Source of the DNA: Rhizobium sullae
GTDB taxonomy: Bacteria > Pseudomonadota > Alphaproteobacteria > Rhizobiales > Rhizobiaceae
Length of the DNA stretch: 52,655 nt
Assembly: GCF_900169785.1 (NCBI RefSeq)
Contig: NZ_FWER01000037.1
Location: 44,017 to 96,671 of the forward strand
Reading direction: 5' to 3'
How positions within the stretch are numbered: position 1 is the first letter of the stretch; each line of letters opens with the position of its first letter. A program made the translations under genes and the position numbers. Under the pieces are notes generated by a model. It saw only the letters and a program-made list of their open reading frames with translations, was not told the DNA's origin and did not search any database. Below, piece by piece: positions 7,541 to 17,400 of the stretch.

Positions 7541-8721
7541 TGAACTTTCCGGTCAAGATCACGGAAGAGAGTTTTACCGTCAGAACGGCGCGCGTTGCCG
7601 AGATCGCCGCGAAATATGCCGACGATGTCGACGCCGAAAGCCGCTTTCCGCGCGAGGCTGTCGACGCAATGAAAGCCGAGCGGCTGCTCGGCATTCAGGT
7701 GCCGCGCCATCTCGGCGGCGAGGGCGCTTCAACGACCGAAATCGCCGAACTCTGCTCCGTTCTTGGCCAGGCCTGCGCCGCGAGTGCCATGGTTTTTGCC
7801 ATGCACCACATCAAGCTTTCGAGCGTTGCCGAGCACGGTACCGAAAGCGAATGGCATGCAGGCTTCATGCGGCGCATCGCGGCCGAGCAATTGCTGATCG
7901 CATCGGCGACAACCGAAGGCGGTATCGGCGGCAACCTGCGCAACAGCATCTGCGCCATCGAAATCAGCAGCGACAGCTGTCGTCTCGAAAAGGACGCGAC
8001 CGTCATCTCCTACGGCTCGCATGCCGACGCGATCCTTGTTACCTCGCGCAGCCATCCGGAGGCTGCCTCCTCCGATCAAGTTCTGACCGCCTTTCTCAAG
8101 GACCAATACACACTCGAGCGCACGCACGTCTGGAATACGCTCGGCATGCGCGGCACCTGCTCCGACGGCTTCCTCTTCAAGGGGGAAGCGCCCGCCGTTC
8201 AGATCCTGCCGAAGCCTTTCGCCGAGATCGCCGCACAATCGATGCTCGCTTCGTCGCACCTGCTCTGGAGCGGCGTGTGGTATGGCATCGCGGTCGATGC
8301 CGTTTCCCGCGCGCAGGCTTTTGTCCGCGCTGCCGCCCGCAAGTCTCCCGGTACTCCACCTCCCGGTGCGCTGCGGCTCGCCGAAGTCTCCAACCTGCTG
8401 CAGATGGTGAAATCGAACGTCGTGGCCGGTCTCAAAGCCTATGAAGATGCCAAGGCCGATCCGGACAAGCTTTCCTCGATGGGCTTTGCGGTGGCAATGA
8501 ACAACGTGAAGATTGCGTCGTCGGAAACGATCCTGGAGATCGTCAACCACGCCATGCTGATCTGCGGCATCATGGGCTACAAGAACGGCACGCCCTTCAG
8601 CCTCGGCCGTCATTTGCGCGACGCCCATTCCGCACAGCTTATGATCTCGAATGACCGCATCCTCGGCAACACGTCGAGCATGCTTCTCGTCCACAAGCAG
8701 GACACTAGCCTATTGGGGTGA
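7537..8721 (+). CDS. Acyl-CoA dehydrogenase-like flavoprotein
   Basis: A 394-residue protein with the acyl-CoA dehydrogenase fold: N-terminal helical domain (about 1-120), beta domain, and C-terminal helical domain ending LGRHLRDAHSAQLMISNDRI, a typical late helix of the family. The usual T-E-P-x-x-G-S-D loop reads TTEGGIGGNLRNS, so it belongs to a divergent branch. Its start overlaps the carrier-protein stop; the second ATG at 7540 has better spacing to GGAAGG at 7527-7532. In pathways where an amino acid is held on a carrier protein, related flavoproteins oxidise the tethered residue (for example prolyl-carrier oxidation in pyrrole formation). By position a similar action on the aminoacyl-carrier made by the next gene product is possible, but this is inference. 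Confidence 0.85.
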   Translation: MMNFPVKITEESFTVRTARVAEIAAKYADDVDAESRFPREAVDAMKAERLLGIQVPRHLGGEGASTTEIAELCSVLGQACAASAMVFAMHHIKLSSVAEHGTESEWHAGFMRRIAAEQLLIASATTEGGIGGNLRNSICAIEISSDSCRLEKDATVISYGSHADAILVTSRSHPEAASSDQVLTAFLKDQYTLERTHVWNTLGMRGTCSDGFLFKGEAPAVQILPKPFAEIAAQSMLASSHLLWSGVWYGIAVDAVSRAQAFVRAAARKSPGTPPPGALRLAEVSNLLQMVKSNVVAGLKAYEDAKADPDKLSSMGFAVAMNNVKIASSETILEIVNHAMLICGIMGYKNGTPFSLGRHLRDAHSAQLMISNDRILGNTSSMLLVHKQDTSLLG

Positions 8722-8726
8722 CAGTC

Positions 8727-9635
8727 ATGGATATGCAGACCTCGTTTTTGGACCGGCTCTTCGAATCCGGCCTTTTGATCGATACCGGTATCGATGGTCT
8801 TTATGGCCGCAGCGGACAGTTCGAAGACGTCATCACTGCCTTCGAGCGGCTGATCGACAAATTCGGCGGTGCCGATGGTGCCGAAGCCATGCGCTTTCCG
8901 CCCGGCATGAACCGCGCCCTCTTCGAAAAGAGTGGTTACATGAAAAGCTTCCCGCAGCTTGCTGGCACTGTCCACAGCTTCTGCGGCAGCGAACTTGACC
9001 ACATGAGCCTGCTTCAGTGCATAGAAGTCGGCGACGACTGGACAAAGGGCCAGGAAGCGACGGATATCGTGCTTACGCCGGCCGCCTGCTATCCGCTTTA
9101 CCCAGTGATCGCCAAGCGCGGCAATCTGCCTGCCAAAGGCGGTCTCTTCGACCTGCAGTCCTATTGCTTCCGCCATGAACCATCGAAGGACCCCGCCCGC
9201 CAGCAGCTTTTCCGCATGCGCGAATATGTCTGCATGGGCACGGAAAGCCACGTCACCGACTTCCGCCAGCGCTGGATGGATCGCGGTGTCGAGATGATGA
9301 AGCAGGTCGGCCTCGAAGTCGTCATCGACGTCGCCAACGACCCATTCTTCGGTCGCGCGGGCAAGATGATGGTCAATAACCAGCGTGATCAAAACCTGAA
9401 GTTCGAGCTGCTGATCCCGATCACATCGACCGCCAAGCCGACGGCCTGCATGAGCTTCAACTATCATCAGGACTCCTTCGGCCAGAAGTGGGGTCTCAAT
9501 CTCGAAGACGGCAGCGTCGCACACACCGCCTGCGTCGGCTTCGGTCTCGAGCGCATCGCGCTTGCGCTGTTCCATCATCACGGACTCGACGTGAAGGAAT
9601 GGCCGGCGGATGTCCGCAACGCGCTCTGGGGCTGA
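8727..9635 (+). CDS. Amino acid--[acyl-carrier-protein] ligase (SerRS-like, class II)
   Basis: A 302-residue homologue of the catalytic core of atypical, zinc-dependent seryl-tRNA synthetase, with no tRNA-binding arm. Three likely zinc ligands sit in family positions: Cys121 in PAACYPLYP, Glu166 in FRMREYV and Cys269 in HTACVGFG. Motif 2 is RMREYVCMG and motif 3 is GFGLERIALALF. Proteins of this type from Bradyrhizobium and Agrobacterium activate glycine or alanine as adenylate and pass it to the phosphopantetheine arm of a small carrier protein rather than to tRNA. The carrier lies two genes upstream. The start is either GTG 8718, overlapping the previous stop, or ATG 8727, which has GGGGTGA at good spacing and is preferred. 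Which amino acid is used cannot be read from sequence. Confidence 0.9.
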   Translation: MDMQTSFLDRLFESGLLIDTGIDGLYGRSGQFEDVITAFERLIDKFGGADGAEAMRFPPGMNRALFEKSGYMKSFPQLAGTVHSFCGSELDHMSLLQCIEVGDDWTKGQEATDIVLTPAACYPLYPVIAKRGNLPAKGGLFDLQSYCFRHEPSKDPARQQLFRMREYVCMGTESHVTDFRQRWMDRGVEMMKQVGLEVVIDVANDPFFGRAGKMMVNNQRDQNLKFELLIPITSTAKPTACMSFNYHQDSFGQKWGLNLEDGSVAHTACVGFGLERIALALFHHHGLDVKEWPADVRNALWG

Positions 9636-9643
9636 GCGGTCTC

Positions 9644-10606
9644 ATGTCCTCCGTCTTCCTGGCCATCCGTCCAGATGGCTACCGCCAGCATGCCCTGCAC
9701 TCCAGCGAGCGCATGTGGCCGGAAACAAACTGCTATATCGACCTCTGGATCGAAGTGCTGAACACGCTAGGTCTGCCGCCTGAAGCGATGCTCGGCTTCA
9801 CGCTGACGCAGGATTTCGAGGGGGATCAGTTCACCTTCTTCAAGGTGCGGCTCGAAGATCTCGAGGCGCTCTACGACATCCGTGTCACCGAACTCGCAAT
9901 CTTCGACCGCGTCGAGCATCACATCGAAACGCAGATCGGGCGGGGCCGTCTCTGCCTGATCGAGATGGACTCCTTCTATATGCCGGACACTCAGGGCACG
10001 GCCTATCGTTCCGAGCATGGCAAGACGACTGTGGCCATCAATCGGCTGGACACTGCCGCGAAGCGTGTCGAGTATTTTCACAATGCCGGCTATTTTGAAC
10101 TCGAGGGCGAGGATTTCGACGGTCTCTTCCAAGCGCAACTGACGGACAAGGATCGGCCCTTCCTGCCTTATACCGAATTTGCAAAATTTCCGCGAACGTT
10201 TGCCGGCGAGAATTATATCCGGGATGTGGCTGGCCGTCTTTTCAAGGTCCATTTTTCGCGCCGGCCCGCCGAAAATCCGATCCGCGCCTTCGCCAAACAA
10301 TTCCCGCAGCAGGTGGAGGCTGTCGCAGAGCGGCCTTTCGGCTTCTTTCACAAATACGCCTTCAACACATTGCGACAGTTCGGCGCCAATTTCGAGCTGG
10401 CTGCGGATCATCTCGCGTGGCTTTCGCGGGGCAAGTTCGTGCAAGCCGAAGAGAGTGCCCGGCGCATCTCCGAAGTGGCGAAGTCGGTACAATTCCAGCT
10501 TGCCCGGGCCGTCACGCGCAGGAAGTTCGAGCCATTGCAGACGGCGCTTGATCCGGCGGCAGATGCGTGGGATGCCATGATGACGTCGATTTCCGATCGG
10601 CTTTGA
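9644..10606 (+). CDS. DUF1839 family protein, function unknown
   Basis: A 320-residue soluble protein that I recognise only as the DUF1839 type found next to amino acid:[carrier protein] ligases. It has no signal peptide or membrane helix. The N-terminal half is rich in acidic and aromatic residues (ETNCYIDLWIEVLNTLG, LTQDFEGDQFTFFK, LYDIRVTELAIFD) and contains LCLIEMDSFYMPDTQGTAYR followed by HGKTTVAINRLD, a pattern with Asp, Tyr and His residues that could form a papain-like or transferase active site. It begins 8 bases after the ligase gene, so it is surely in the operon. A plausible role is transfer of the aminoacyl group from the carrier, but no reaction is known to me. Confidence 0.75.
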   Translation: MSSVFLAIRPDGYRQHALHSSERMWPETNCYIDLWIEVLNTLGLPPEAMLGFTLTQDFEGDQFTFFKVRLEDLEALYDIRVTELAIFDRVEHHIETQIGRGRLCLIEMDSFYMPDTQGTAYRSEHGKTTVAINRLDTAAKRVEYFHNAGYFELEGEDFDGLFQAQLTDKDRPFLPYTEFAKFPRTFAGENYIRDVAGRLFKVHFSRRPAENPIRAFAKQFPQQVEAVAERPFGFFHKYAFNTLRQFGANFELAADHLAWLSRGKFVQAEESARRISEVAKSVQFQLARAVTRRKFEPLQTALDPAADAWDAMMTSISDRL

Positions 10607-10622
10607 TACCGGGGGCTTGAGC

Positions 10623-13100
10623 ATGCGGGGGCGGTTGGCGAGCGTCGGTGCCGAAGAGGTCTTGCTTTCCGAAGGCTGGAATCTGGTTTTGACGGAACCG
10701 GGAACCTGCGCGACGCCGCGCGACATTCCGCCTTCTTCGAAGTTCATTGCCGCGCCCGTTCCCGGTACAGTGGCTGACGCTCTGGAGCGCGCGGGTCTCT
10801 TCGATCGCGAAAATCCGGAGCCGCTGAATACCAAGGACGCTTGGTATGTCTGCAGGCTCTTCGACGCCGTGCCTGGCGACGCTATCCTTCGTTTTGAAGG
10901 GCTTGCGACGCTCTGCCATGTTTTTCTGAACGGCCAGGAAATCCTTTTTTCCGAGAGCATGTTTGCGGCGCATGAGATCCCGGTCACGCTTGTGGGCGGC
11001 GATGATGTCGCCCTTTGCTTCCGTGCCCTCGGTCCCCGTCTAACGGAGCCCGGCGCCCGCGCCCGCTGGCGTCCCCAGATGATAGTACCGCAAGGGCTCA
11101 AGAATGTTCGCACGACGTTGTTTGGCTACATGCCTGGCTGGTGCCCCGAAATTCATGCTGTCGGTCCTTGGCGGCCGATTACGCTTGTCCGCCGCAGCGT
11201 GATGTCGATCGACAACGTCTCGATCCGGGCTGTGTTGGAAGAGAGCGGCATCGGCCGTCTCAGCGTTTCGCTGCACACGGACGCTGAAAATCCCGAGATG
11301 CTGTTTCGCTGCGGAGAGGTGGAGCAAAACTTCGAGAAGGTCGGCGGAAATCATTATTCGGCGATCCTCAAACTTCCGCAGGTCACGCCGTGGTGGCCAC
11401 ATACGCATGGGACCCCGCATCTTTACGGACCGATGCTCGTTGCGGATGGCATCGAATATTCGCTCGGCAAGACCGGCTTCCGGCGGATCGAAGTCGATCA
11501 TGGTGTCGATGGCAACGGGTTCGGCCTTCGGGTGAATGGCGAGCCCGTCTTCTGCCGTGGTGCTGTCTGGACGACGGCTGACATCGTTCGACTGCCGGGT
11601 GCGCGCGCCGACTACGAGCCCTTCCTGCGCCTTGCTGCCGGCGCGGGTATGAACATGATCCGCATCGGCGGCACGATGGCCTATGAGACGCCAGAGTTCT
11701 TCGGGCTCTGCGATGAACTCGGCATTCTCGTTTGGCAGGACTTCATGTTCGCCAATTTCGACTATCCGCGAAGCGACAAATCATTCATGGGACATGTTCA
11801 TGCAGAGGTCGAAGGGTTCCTTCATGGAGTCCAGGCCTCTCCTTCGCTTGCGGTTCTTTGCGGCGGGAGCGAGATTCATCAGCAAGCCGCGATGCTTGGG
11901 CTACCGCAGGAATTCTGGAACAGCCCACTGTCGGAGGACGTCATCCCGGCGATTGCAGCGCGTATGCGCCCCGATGTGCCCTATGTGCCGAACTCCCCTC
12001 ATGGTGGGGCCATGCCTTTCTCGCCAAATGCCGGCGTCACGCATTTTTACGGCGTCGGCGCCTACATGCGCCCGCTCGAGGACGCCCGTCGCGCCGATGT
12101 TCGCTTTGCCGCCGAAAGCCTCGCCTTCGCCCATGTTCCGCAGCAAAAGACGCTGCAGCGGCATCTGGATGTCCCGGCGGTCCATAGTCCGCTGTGGAAG
12201 GCTCGCGTTCCGCGCGATCGAAGTGCCTCCTGGGATTTCGAGGATGTTCGCGACTTCTACCTGGAGGAACTTTATGACGTCGACCCAGCGGCGCTGCGCC
12301 GCGAAAATCCTGAGCACTATCTCGATCTGTCCCGTGCCGTCACCGGCGAGGTTCTAACGGAAACCTTCGCCGAATGGCGGCGCAAGGGTTCGAACTGCAA
12401 TGGTGCTCTTGTCTGGACGCTTCAAGATATTCTGCCCGGTCCCGGCTGGGGCGTTGTCGATTCCACCGGGGAGCCGAAGCCGGTCTGGTATGCCATGCGC
12501 CGCGCCTTCCGCACGGTTCAGGTGCTGCTGACGGACGAGGGCACGAACGGCCTCGACGTCCATGTCATCAATGAAACCGGCGAAAGCTTGCCCGTTGAAC
12601 TTGAAGTCGTCTGCCTGCGAGACGGCAAGCAGAGGGCCGTCGGCGGCAGCCGTGCATTGGCAATCGCGCCAAGATCCAAGGAAAAACTCGCGGCAACCGA
12701 GCTCTTCGGTGCATTTTTTGACACGACTTATGCTTTCCGTTTCGGTCCGCCTTCCCATGACGTGACCGTCGCACGGCTGCGCTCCGCCGATGGCGACCTT
12801 CTTGCCGAAGCATTCCATTTCCCGCTCGGACGGTCGAAGGCGCTTCATGACGCGACGATCGAGGCATCGGTCCTAAGGGATGGCGATGCCTGGCTAATCG
12901 ATCTGAGGACCGATCGGCTGGCACAATCGGTGCATCTCGATATCGATGGCTTCCGGGTGGATGAGGATTGGTTCCACCTCGCGCCCGGCGCTTCCAAGCG
13001 CGTGCAGCTGCGACCCATCCGGGGGATGGCGGAAGATGAAGTGCCGACGGGCGATGTCAGAAGTCTAGGCAGTTCGCGCCGTTTCGGGCTTCAGGCTTAA
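10623..13100 (+). CDS. Glycoside hydrolase family 2 (beta-mannosidase-like), cytoplasmic
   Basis: An 825-residue GH2 enzyme with the standard order: jelly-roll sugar-binding domain (about 30-190), immunoglobulin-like domain, then TIM barrel from about 290. Barrel signatures of the beta-mannosidase branch are clear: NMIRIGGTMAYE, then LCDELGILVWQDFMFANFDYP. Both catalytic glutamates are present: E417 in CGGSEIHQ (acid/base) and E498 in RFAAESLAF (nucleophile). There is no signal peptide, so it works in the cytoplasm, unusual for a polymer-degrading enzyme and more in keeping with trimming or transglycosylation of a glycan under construction. Start ATG 10623 has GGGGG seven bases upstream; TTG 10617 is an alternative. 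It lies 16 bases after the DUF1839 gene. Confidence 0.85.
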   Translation: MRGRLASVGAEEVLLSEGWNLVLTEPGTCATPRDIPPSSKFIAAPVPGTVADALERAGLFDRENPEPLNTKDAWYVCRLFDAVPGDAILRFEGLATLCHVFLNGQEILFSESMFAAHEIPVTLVGGDDVALCFRALGPRLTEPGARARWRPQMIVPQGLKNVRTTLFGYMPGWCPEIHAVGPWRPITLVRRSVMSIDNVSIRAVLEESGIGRLSVSLHTDAENPEMLFRCGEVEQNFEKVGGNHYSAILKLPQVTPWWPHTHGTPHLYGPMLVADGIEYSLGKTGFRRIEVDHGVDGNGFGLRVNGEPVFCRGAVWTTADIVRLPGARADYEPFLRLAAGAGMNMIRIGGTMAYETPEFFGLCDELGILVWQDFMFANFDYPRSDKSFMGHVHAEVEGFLHGVQASPSLAVLCGGSEIHQQAAMLGLPQEFWNSPLSEDVIPAIAARMRPDVPYVPNSPHGGAMPFSPNAGVTHFYGVGAYMRPLEDARRADVRFAAESLAFAHVPQQKTLQRHLDVPAVHSPLWKARVPRDRSASWDFEDVRDFYLEELYDVDPAALRRENPEHYLDLSRAVTGEVLTETFAEWRRKGSNCNGALVWTLQDILPGPGWGVVDSTGEPKPVWYAMRRAFRTVQVLLTDEGTNGLDVHVINETGESLPVELEVVCLRDGKQRAVGGSRALAIAPRSKEKLAATELFGAFFDTTYAFRFGPPSHDVTVARLRSADGDLLAEAFHFPLGRSKALHDATIEASVLRDGDAWLIDLRTDRLAQSVHLDIDGFRVDEDWFHLAPGASKRVQLRPIRGMAEDEVPTGDVRSLGSSRRFGLQA

Positions 13101-13147
13101 CGATCCATGCAGAAGGCCAAGATCGACACAACCGGAAAGGCTGCAGC

Positions 13148-14332
13148 TTGAGAACGACGTACCGCTTTCTCCGCGCCCATGTACTTCAGCGGCTCGTCCC
13201 GAAATCACCTCTCGCCTTCGATCCCGACAAGCCGTTGGAGGTCGTGGGCTATTTTTCCATGGCCGCGGGGGTCGGGGAATCCGCTCGGCTCTGCGTTGGC
13301 GCCTTGTCTGATTCAGGACTTGGCATCCAGTCTGCCGATGTCAGCACACGTTCAGGCGAGAGCTCGCTTGTCGAATGGGCGCCGTCACGGGTGCCAGCCA
13401 CCCGTCCGGGTACGCGTATCTGGCATCTCAATCCCCCCATGTTGCCGCGCGCTATCCTGAGGAAAGGTATTGGGAATTTTCCTCGTGCCTTCAATATCGG
13501 TTACTGGGCCTGGGAACTGGAAGAAGTGCCGGCCGAATGGCGGAACGCCATGCGTTACATGAATGCGATCTTCGTCCCGTCGGAATTCACCAAACGGGCG
13601 ATCCAGCCGTTTACGTCCGCACCCGTCATCATTGTCCCGCATCCGGTAACGGAAAAACCCGCCGCCGAAGGCGTTCGTCGGAAATTCGCCATCGAGGAGG
13701 ATGCCTTTCTCGTCAGTTTCATTTTCAGCGCCGGCTCGTCAATCAATCGAAAGAACCCGCAGGCGGTCATCAAAGCCTTCCAGATCTTCAGCGCCGAGTA
13801 CCCAAACGCCTTTTTGCTGATGAAGACCAGTGGCGATATCGGCAAGGACGAGGGGTTGCAGGCGCTCGCGCGCTCCGTTGAGGGAAGCAGCCGAATCAGG
13901 ATCGTCACAGACAACCTCACAAGTTCCGAAATCAACGGGCTTATCCGGGATTCCGATGCCTATCTTTCACTACACCGTTCCGAAGGCTTTGGCCTGACGG
14001 TCGCCGAGGCTATCATGCAGCGAACGCCGGTCGTTTCCACCAATTGGTCGGGCACGGTGGATTTCTGCGATTCCGAAAATACGTGGCTGGTCGAGTCCCC
14101 TCTTGTTCCGGTGGCGGATGAACATCCGGAATTCGCGCGGTTGAAAAACGCGGTCTGGGCAGACCCTTCGCCGGAGCAGGCCGCGGCGCATCTTAGGCAG
14201 ATATTTCTCGCGCCCGAGGCCGCCCGGCAAAAGGCCGAAAACGCCCGTACATTCCTATTGAGCTATCTGGCGGCGCATACCTACGAGAAGGCGTTTTCAG
14301 CGCTTGCGATGACGCGCAGCCAGCCAAGCTGA
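13148..14332 (+). CDS. Glycosyltransferase family 4
   Basis: A 394-residue GT-B glycosyltransferase. The C-terminal nucleotide-sugar domain carries the retaining GT4 signature SEGFGLTVAEAIMQRTPVVS with the two glutamates of the E-x7-E motif, preceded by DAYLSLHR. The N-terminal acceptor domain includes VGYFSMAAGVGESARL, a glycine loop seen in mannosyl/glucosyl transferases of polysaccharide loci. No in-frame ATG lies near the expected beginning; the likely start is TTG 13148 with GGAAAGG 8-13 bases upstream. It is 47 bases after the GH2 gene and precedes the flippase fusion, so it probably adds a sugar to the lipid-linked glycan exported by that protein. Donor and acceptor are not predictable. 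Confidence 0.85.
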   Translation: MRTTYRFLRAHVLQRLVPKSPLAFDPDKPLEVVGYFSMAAGVGESARLCVGALSDSGLGIQSADVSTRSGESSLVEWAPSRVPATRPGTRIWHLNPPMLPRAILRKGIGNFPRAFNIGYWAWELEEVPAEWRNAMRYMNAIFVPSEFTKRAIQPFTSAPVIIVPHPVTEKPAAEGVRRKFAIEEDAFLVSFIFSAGSSINRKNPQAVIKAFQIFSAEYPNAFLLMKTSGDIGKDEGLQALARSVEGSSRIRIVTDNLTSSEINGLIRDSDAYLSLHRSEGFGLTVAEAIMQRTPVVSTNWSGTVDFCDSENTWLVESPLVPVADEHPEFARLKNAVWADPSPEQAAAHLRQIFLAPEAARQKAENARTFLLSYLAAHTYEKAFSALAMTRSQPS

Positions 14333-14412
14333 CGCTGCTCTGCTTTGTTTTAACATTTTCACTTTAAGGGTGATTTAATCCGGGCCAACCCGGCCTTCAG
14401 GCGGATGGATAG

Positions 14413-17400
14413 ATGTCGAAAGGAATTATAGGAAACTCGATGATGAATGGGGCTGCAGGTATGCTGCTGCTTCTGACCGGTTTCGTTTCATCGATCATAA
14501 CCGCCCGCATGCTCGGTCCCGAAGCCAACGGCATCGTCGCCTTTTCCCTCTGGCTGGTGGTGATCGGCGCTTCAATCGCCGAACTCGGTTCCAGCATCAC
14601 CCTGCTCAAGACATTGCCGCAGCTAACCGCCCAAGGGTTTGATGAAAGGCGGCGACGCGGTTTTGCCGCCATCCTCGTGACCTTCATGGTCTGTTCGACA
14701 ATAGTGCTTCTGGCGCTTTATGCCGCCTTTTTCCTGACATCGGAGGAAATGCACTGGGCGGAAACCGCGCCCTCCGTTGCGCTGGTGACGGGTATCCTAT
14801 TCTTCATCCAGGCGATCGGCTCCTTCGTTAAATTCTACCTGATCGGCGAGAAGCGGCTTGGCGCCTTCTTTCGGCTGACGATCGTCGTCTCCCTCATCCA
14901 GCTGGTTGGTGTAGTCATCGGCGCGGTCACTCATGGTGTCGAAGGCGTCCTGATCGGTTATGCCGCCGGCCAGCTTGTGCTTTTTATTGCTACGCTGCCG
15001 GTCCTTCTCGCCCGGCGCGACTGGTGCGGCGTCTCGCTGAAATATCTCGCCTCGTCGTCGGCCATCCTGTCGATTCAGTTCATCATCGATTCCATCTTTC
15101 TCAACCGTCTCGAACTTTTGTTCCTGCAGCAATTCTGGTCGGTGGAGATGGTCGGCTACTATGCTGTCGGTCTGTCGATCGCCAATATCGCCCTGCAGCT
15201 TCCCATCCAGATGACGGGCAGCCTGCTGCCCTATTATTCGGAGCGGCGGCACAAAAGCGACGACTCGACGCTTCCGGTGGAAGTCTTCTCGGCGGTCACG
15301 CGCAGCATGGCCTATATCGTCCTGCCGATGAGTTTGGGGCTTGCCGCAATCTCCAGCGAACTCGTGGTGGTGGTGTTCGGCGAGGCCTTCCGCCGGAGCG
15401 GGCCGGTGGTCGCCCTGCTGGCGCTTGTCGCTCCCGCCTATACCTGCATGCAGATCCTCAGCCTCTACCTGCTGTCGATGGACAGAGCCCGCGCCCGTCT
15501 CACCATCAGTGTGATTGGTGGCCTAATAATGGTAGTGGGTTGTTTACTGATTGTACCTAGGCTTGCAGCTGAGGGTGCCGCGCTCGTGCGCATAGCCGTC
15601 TTTGTTGCAATGTCGGTTATGATGATCAAGCAAACCGGATTTGGATATCGACTTTCAGGACTCTACGTCAGCCTGATCAAGGTCACTCTGGCCTCGATTC
15701 TGTGCGCGTGCGGAGCTCTCGCCGTGCTGGCCTTCATTCAAGGTCCTGTCGGACTTGTCGCTGCTATTGCGGGTGGAGCGCTCTCCTATTTTGCTGCGCT
15801 GAGGGTCCTTCATGCCGTGCCGCTCGAAGACATCGAGGTGATCCGCTCTATCCTCGACAAAGTGCCGATGCTGCTTCAGGTGCCTGCAAGGCGTGCGGTC
15901 GATTTCATCACGGCGTCTTCGAACGGCCGGAAAAATGACACACCCTCCGACGAGGAATTTTCACAGGAGCCGGCCGAGGGGGCGGGGCGTAGCGCGGCCC
16001 TGCCTGTCGTCTTTGACGGCACGATTGGCCTGTTCATGCCTGAAAGCTCTGCGGCTACCAAGCGCTCGACTGCGGTTCTCTTCGTCAGTCCCTGGGGCTT
16101 CGAGGAAATGTGCAGCCGTAAGTTCTTTCGTGTCGCAGCAGAACATTTCTCGGATATCGGCGTGCCGAGCCTGCGTTTCGACTACCGCGGCACTGGCGAT
16201 GCGCTGGATTTCGGCGCTCTGCCGGCAAGCCTGGAGACATGGGAAAACTCGATCCGTGCGGCCGCAGCAAAACTCAAGTCGCTCAGCGCATGCGACCGGA
16301 TCATCCTTATGGGACAGGGTCTTGGCGCCACGCTCGCTCATCGAATCGGTCATGCGATCGAGGACGTGGATAGCGTCGTCATGCTCGCGCCGGTCCTGAA
16401 CGGCCGAGGTTATCTCCGCGAAGTCAACATGTGGTCGAAGCTCATCCATGCCGATCTCGGCCTCGGAAAAGAGCACGTCCAGAGTGATCTGGTACAGATC
16501 GCCGGCCTGATCATGCCGGAGGCAATCGCCGCCGAAATCGGCAAGCTCAAGATAACCTCGCCGCAGAGCCTTGCCGCGCCGAACTACCTGATCGTCGAAC
16601 GTCCGACGCGCGCTGAAGATACTGGCTTTGCAGAAGCCCTGAAGGCGCTCGGCGCGAATGTCGAGCAGAAAGTTTTCGAAGGCTATGACGAGCTGGCAAC
16701 CAATCCGCTCTTCGCCAAGACGCCAATGGCCGTCGTGGGTTTGCTAACGCAATGGCTCGAAAAGACGACGGCTTTCTCCTCCAGCCATTATCCCATTGTG
16801 CTTGAGAACCAGGTGCTCGTCGGCGACGGATTCGAAGAAATCCCGGTGCGCTTCGGAAGTCATGACCATCTCGTCGGCGTCGTTAGCAGGCCACTTGGTC
16901 AGGCGAAGGGAAATGCGGTGCTTTTCATGTCGACGGCTTACGACCGGCATGCGGGCTGGGGCAGAACGACGGTCGACATGAGCCGCGAGCTGGCGCGCCA
17001 AGGCATCGTCTCGCTACGTTTCGACTCGGCAAACGTCGGAGACAGCGTGCCGCGTCCGGATGCGCCTGAGCAGGTCCTCTATTCAGCTAGCCAGACGGAT
17101 GATGCGATCGCTGCACTCGACCTGCTCGAGACGTTCACTTCGGGACCGGTCATGGTCGCCGGCCGCTGCAGCGGCGGCTATCTTGCTTTCCGTGCCGGGG
17201 TCGCCGACGAAAGGCTAAAGGCTGTAATTTCGATCAATCCCTTCGTCTACTATTGGGACCCGAAGATGCCTGTTCGCAAGGAACACGTCGTTTCGGTGCC
17301 CCGCAGCTTCGACGATTACGGCCAACGGCTTGCCCGGCTGGATACAATGAAGCGGCTGCTGCGCGGGGAGGTGGACGTGTTTGCGGCGCTGCAGAATATA

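Noticed and set aside
8610..9581. A 323-residue minus-strand frame over the ligase gene
   Set aside because: Antisense of the amino acid:[carrier protein] ligase, whose motifs and zinc ligands are intact.
8727..9635. A true seryl-tRNA synthetase
   Set aside because: It lacks the tRNA-binding N-terminal domain, is only about 300 residues and lies with a dedicated carrier protein.
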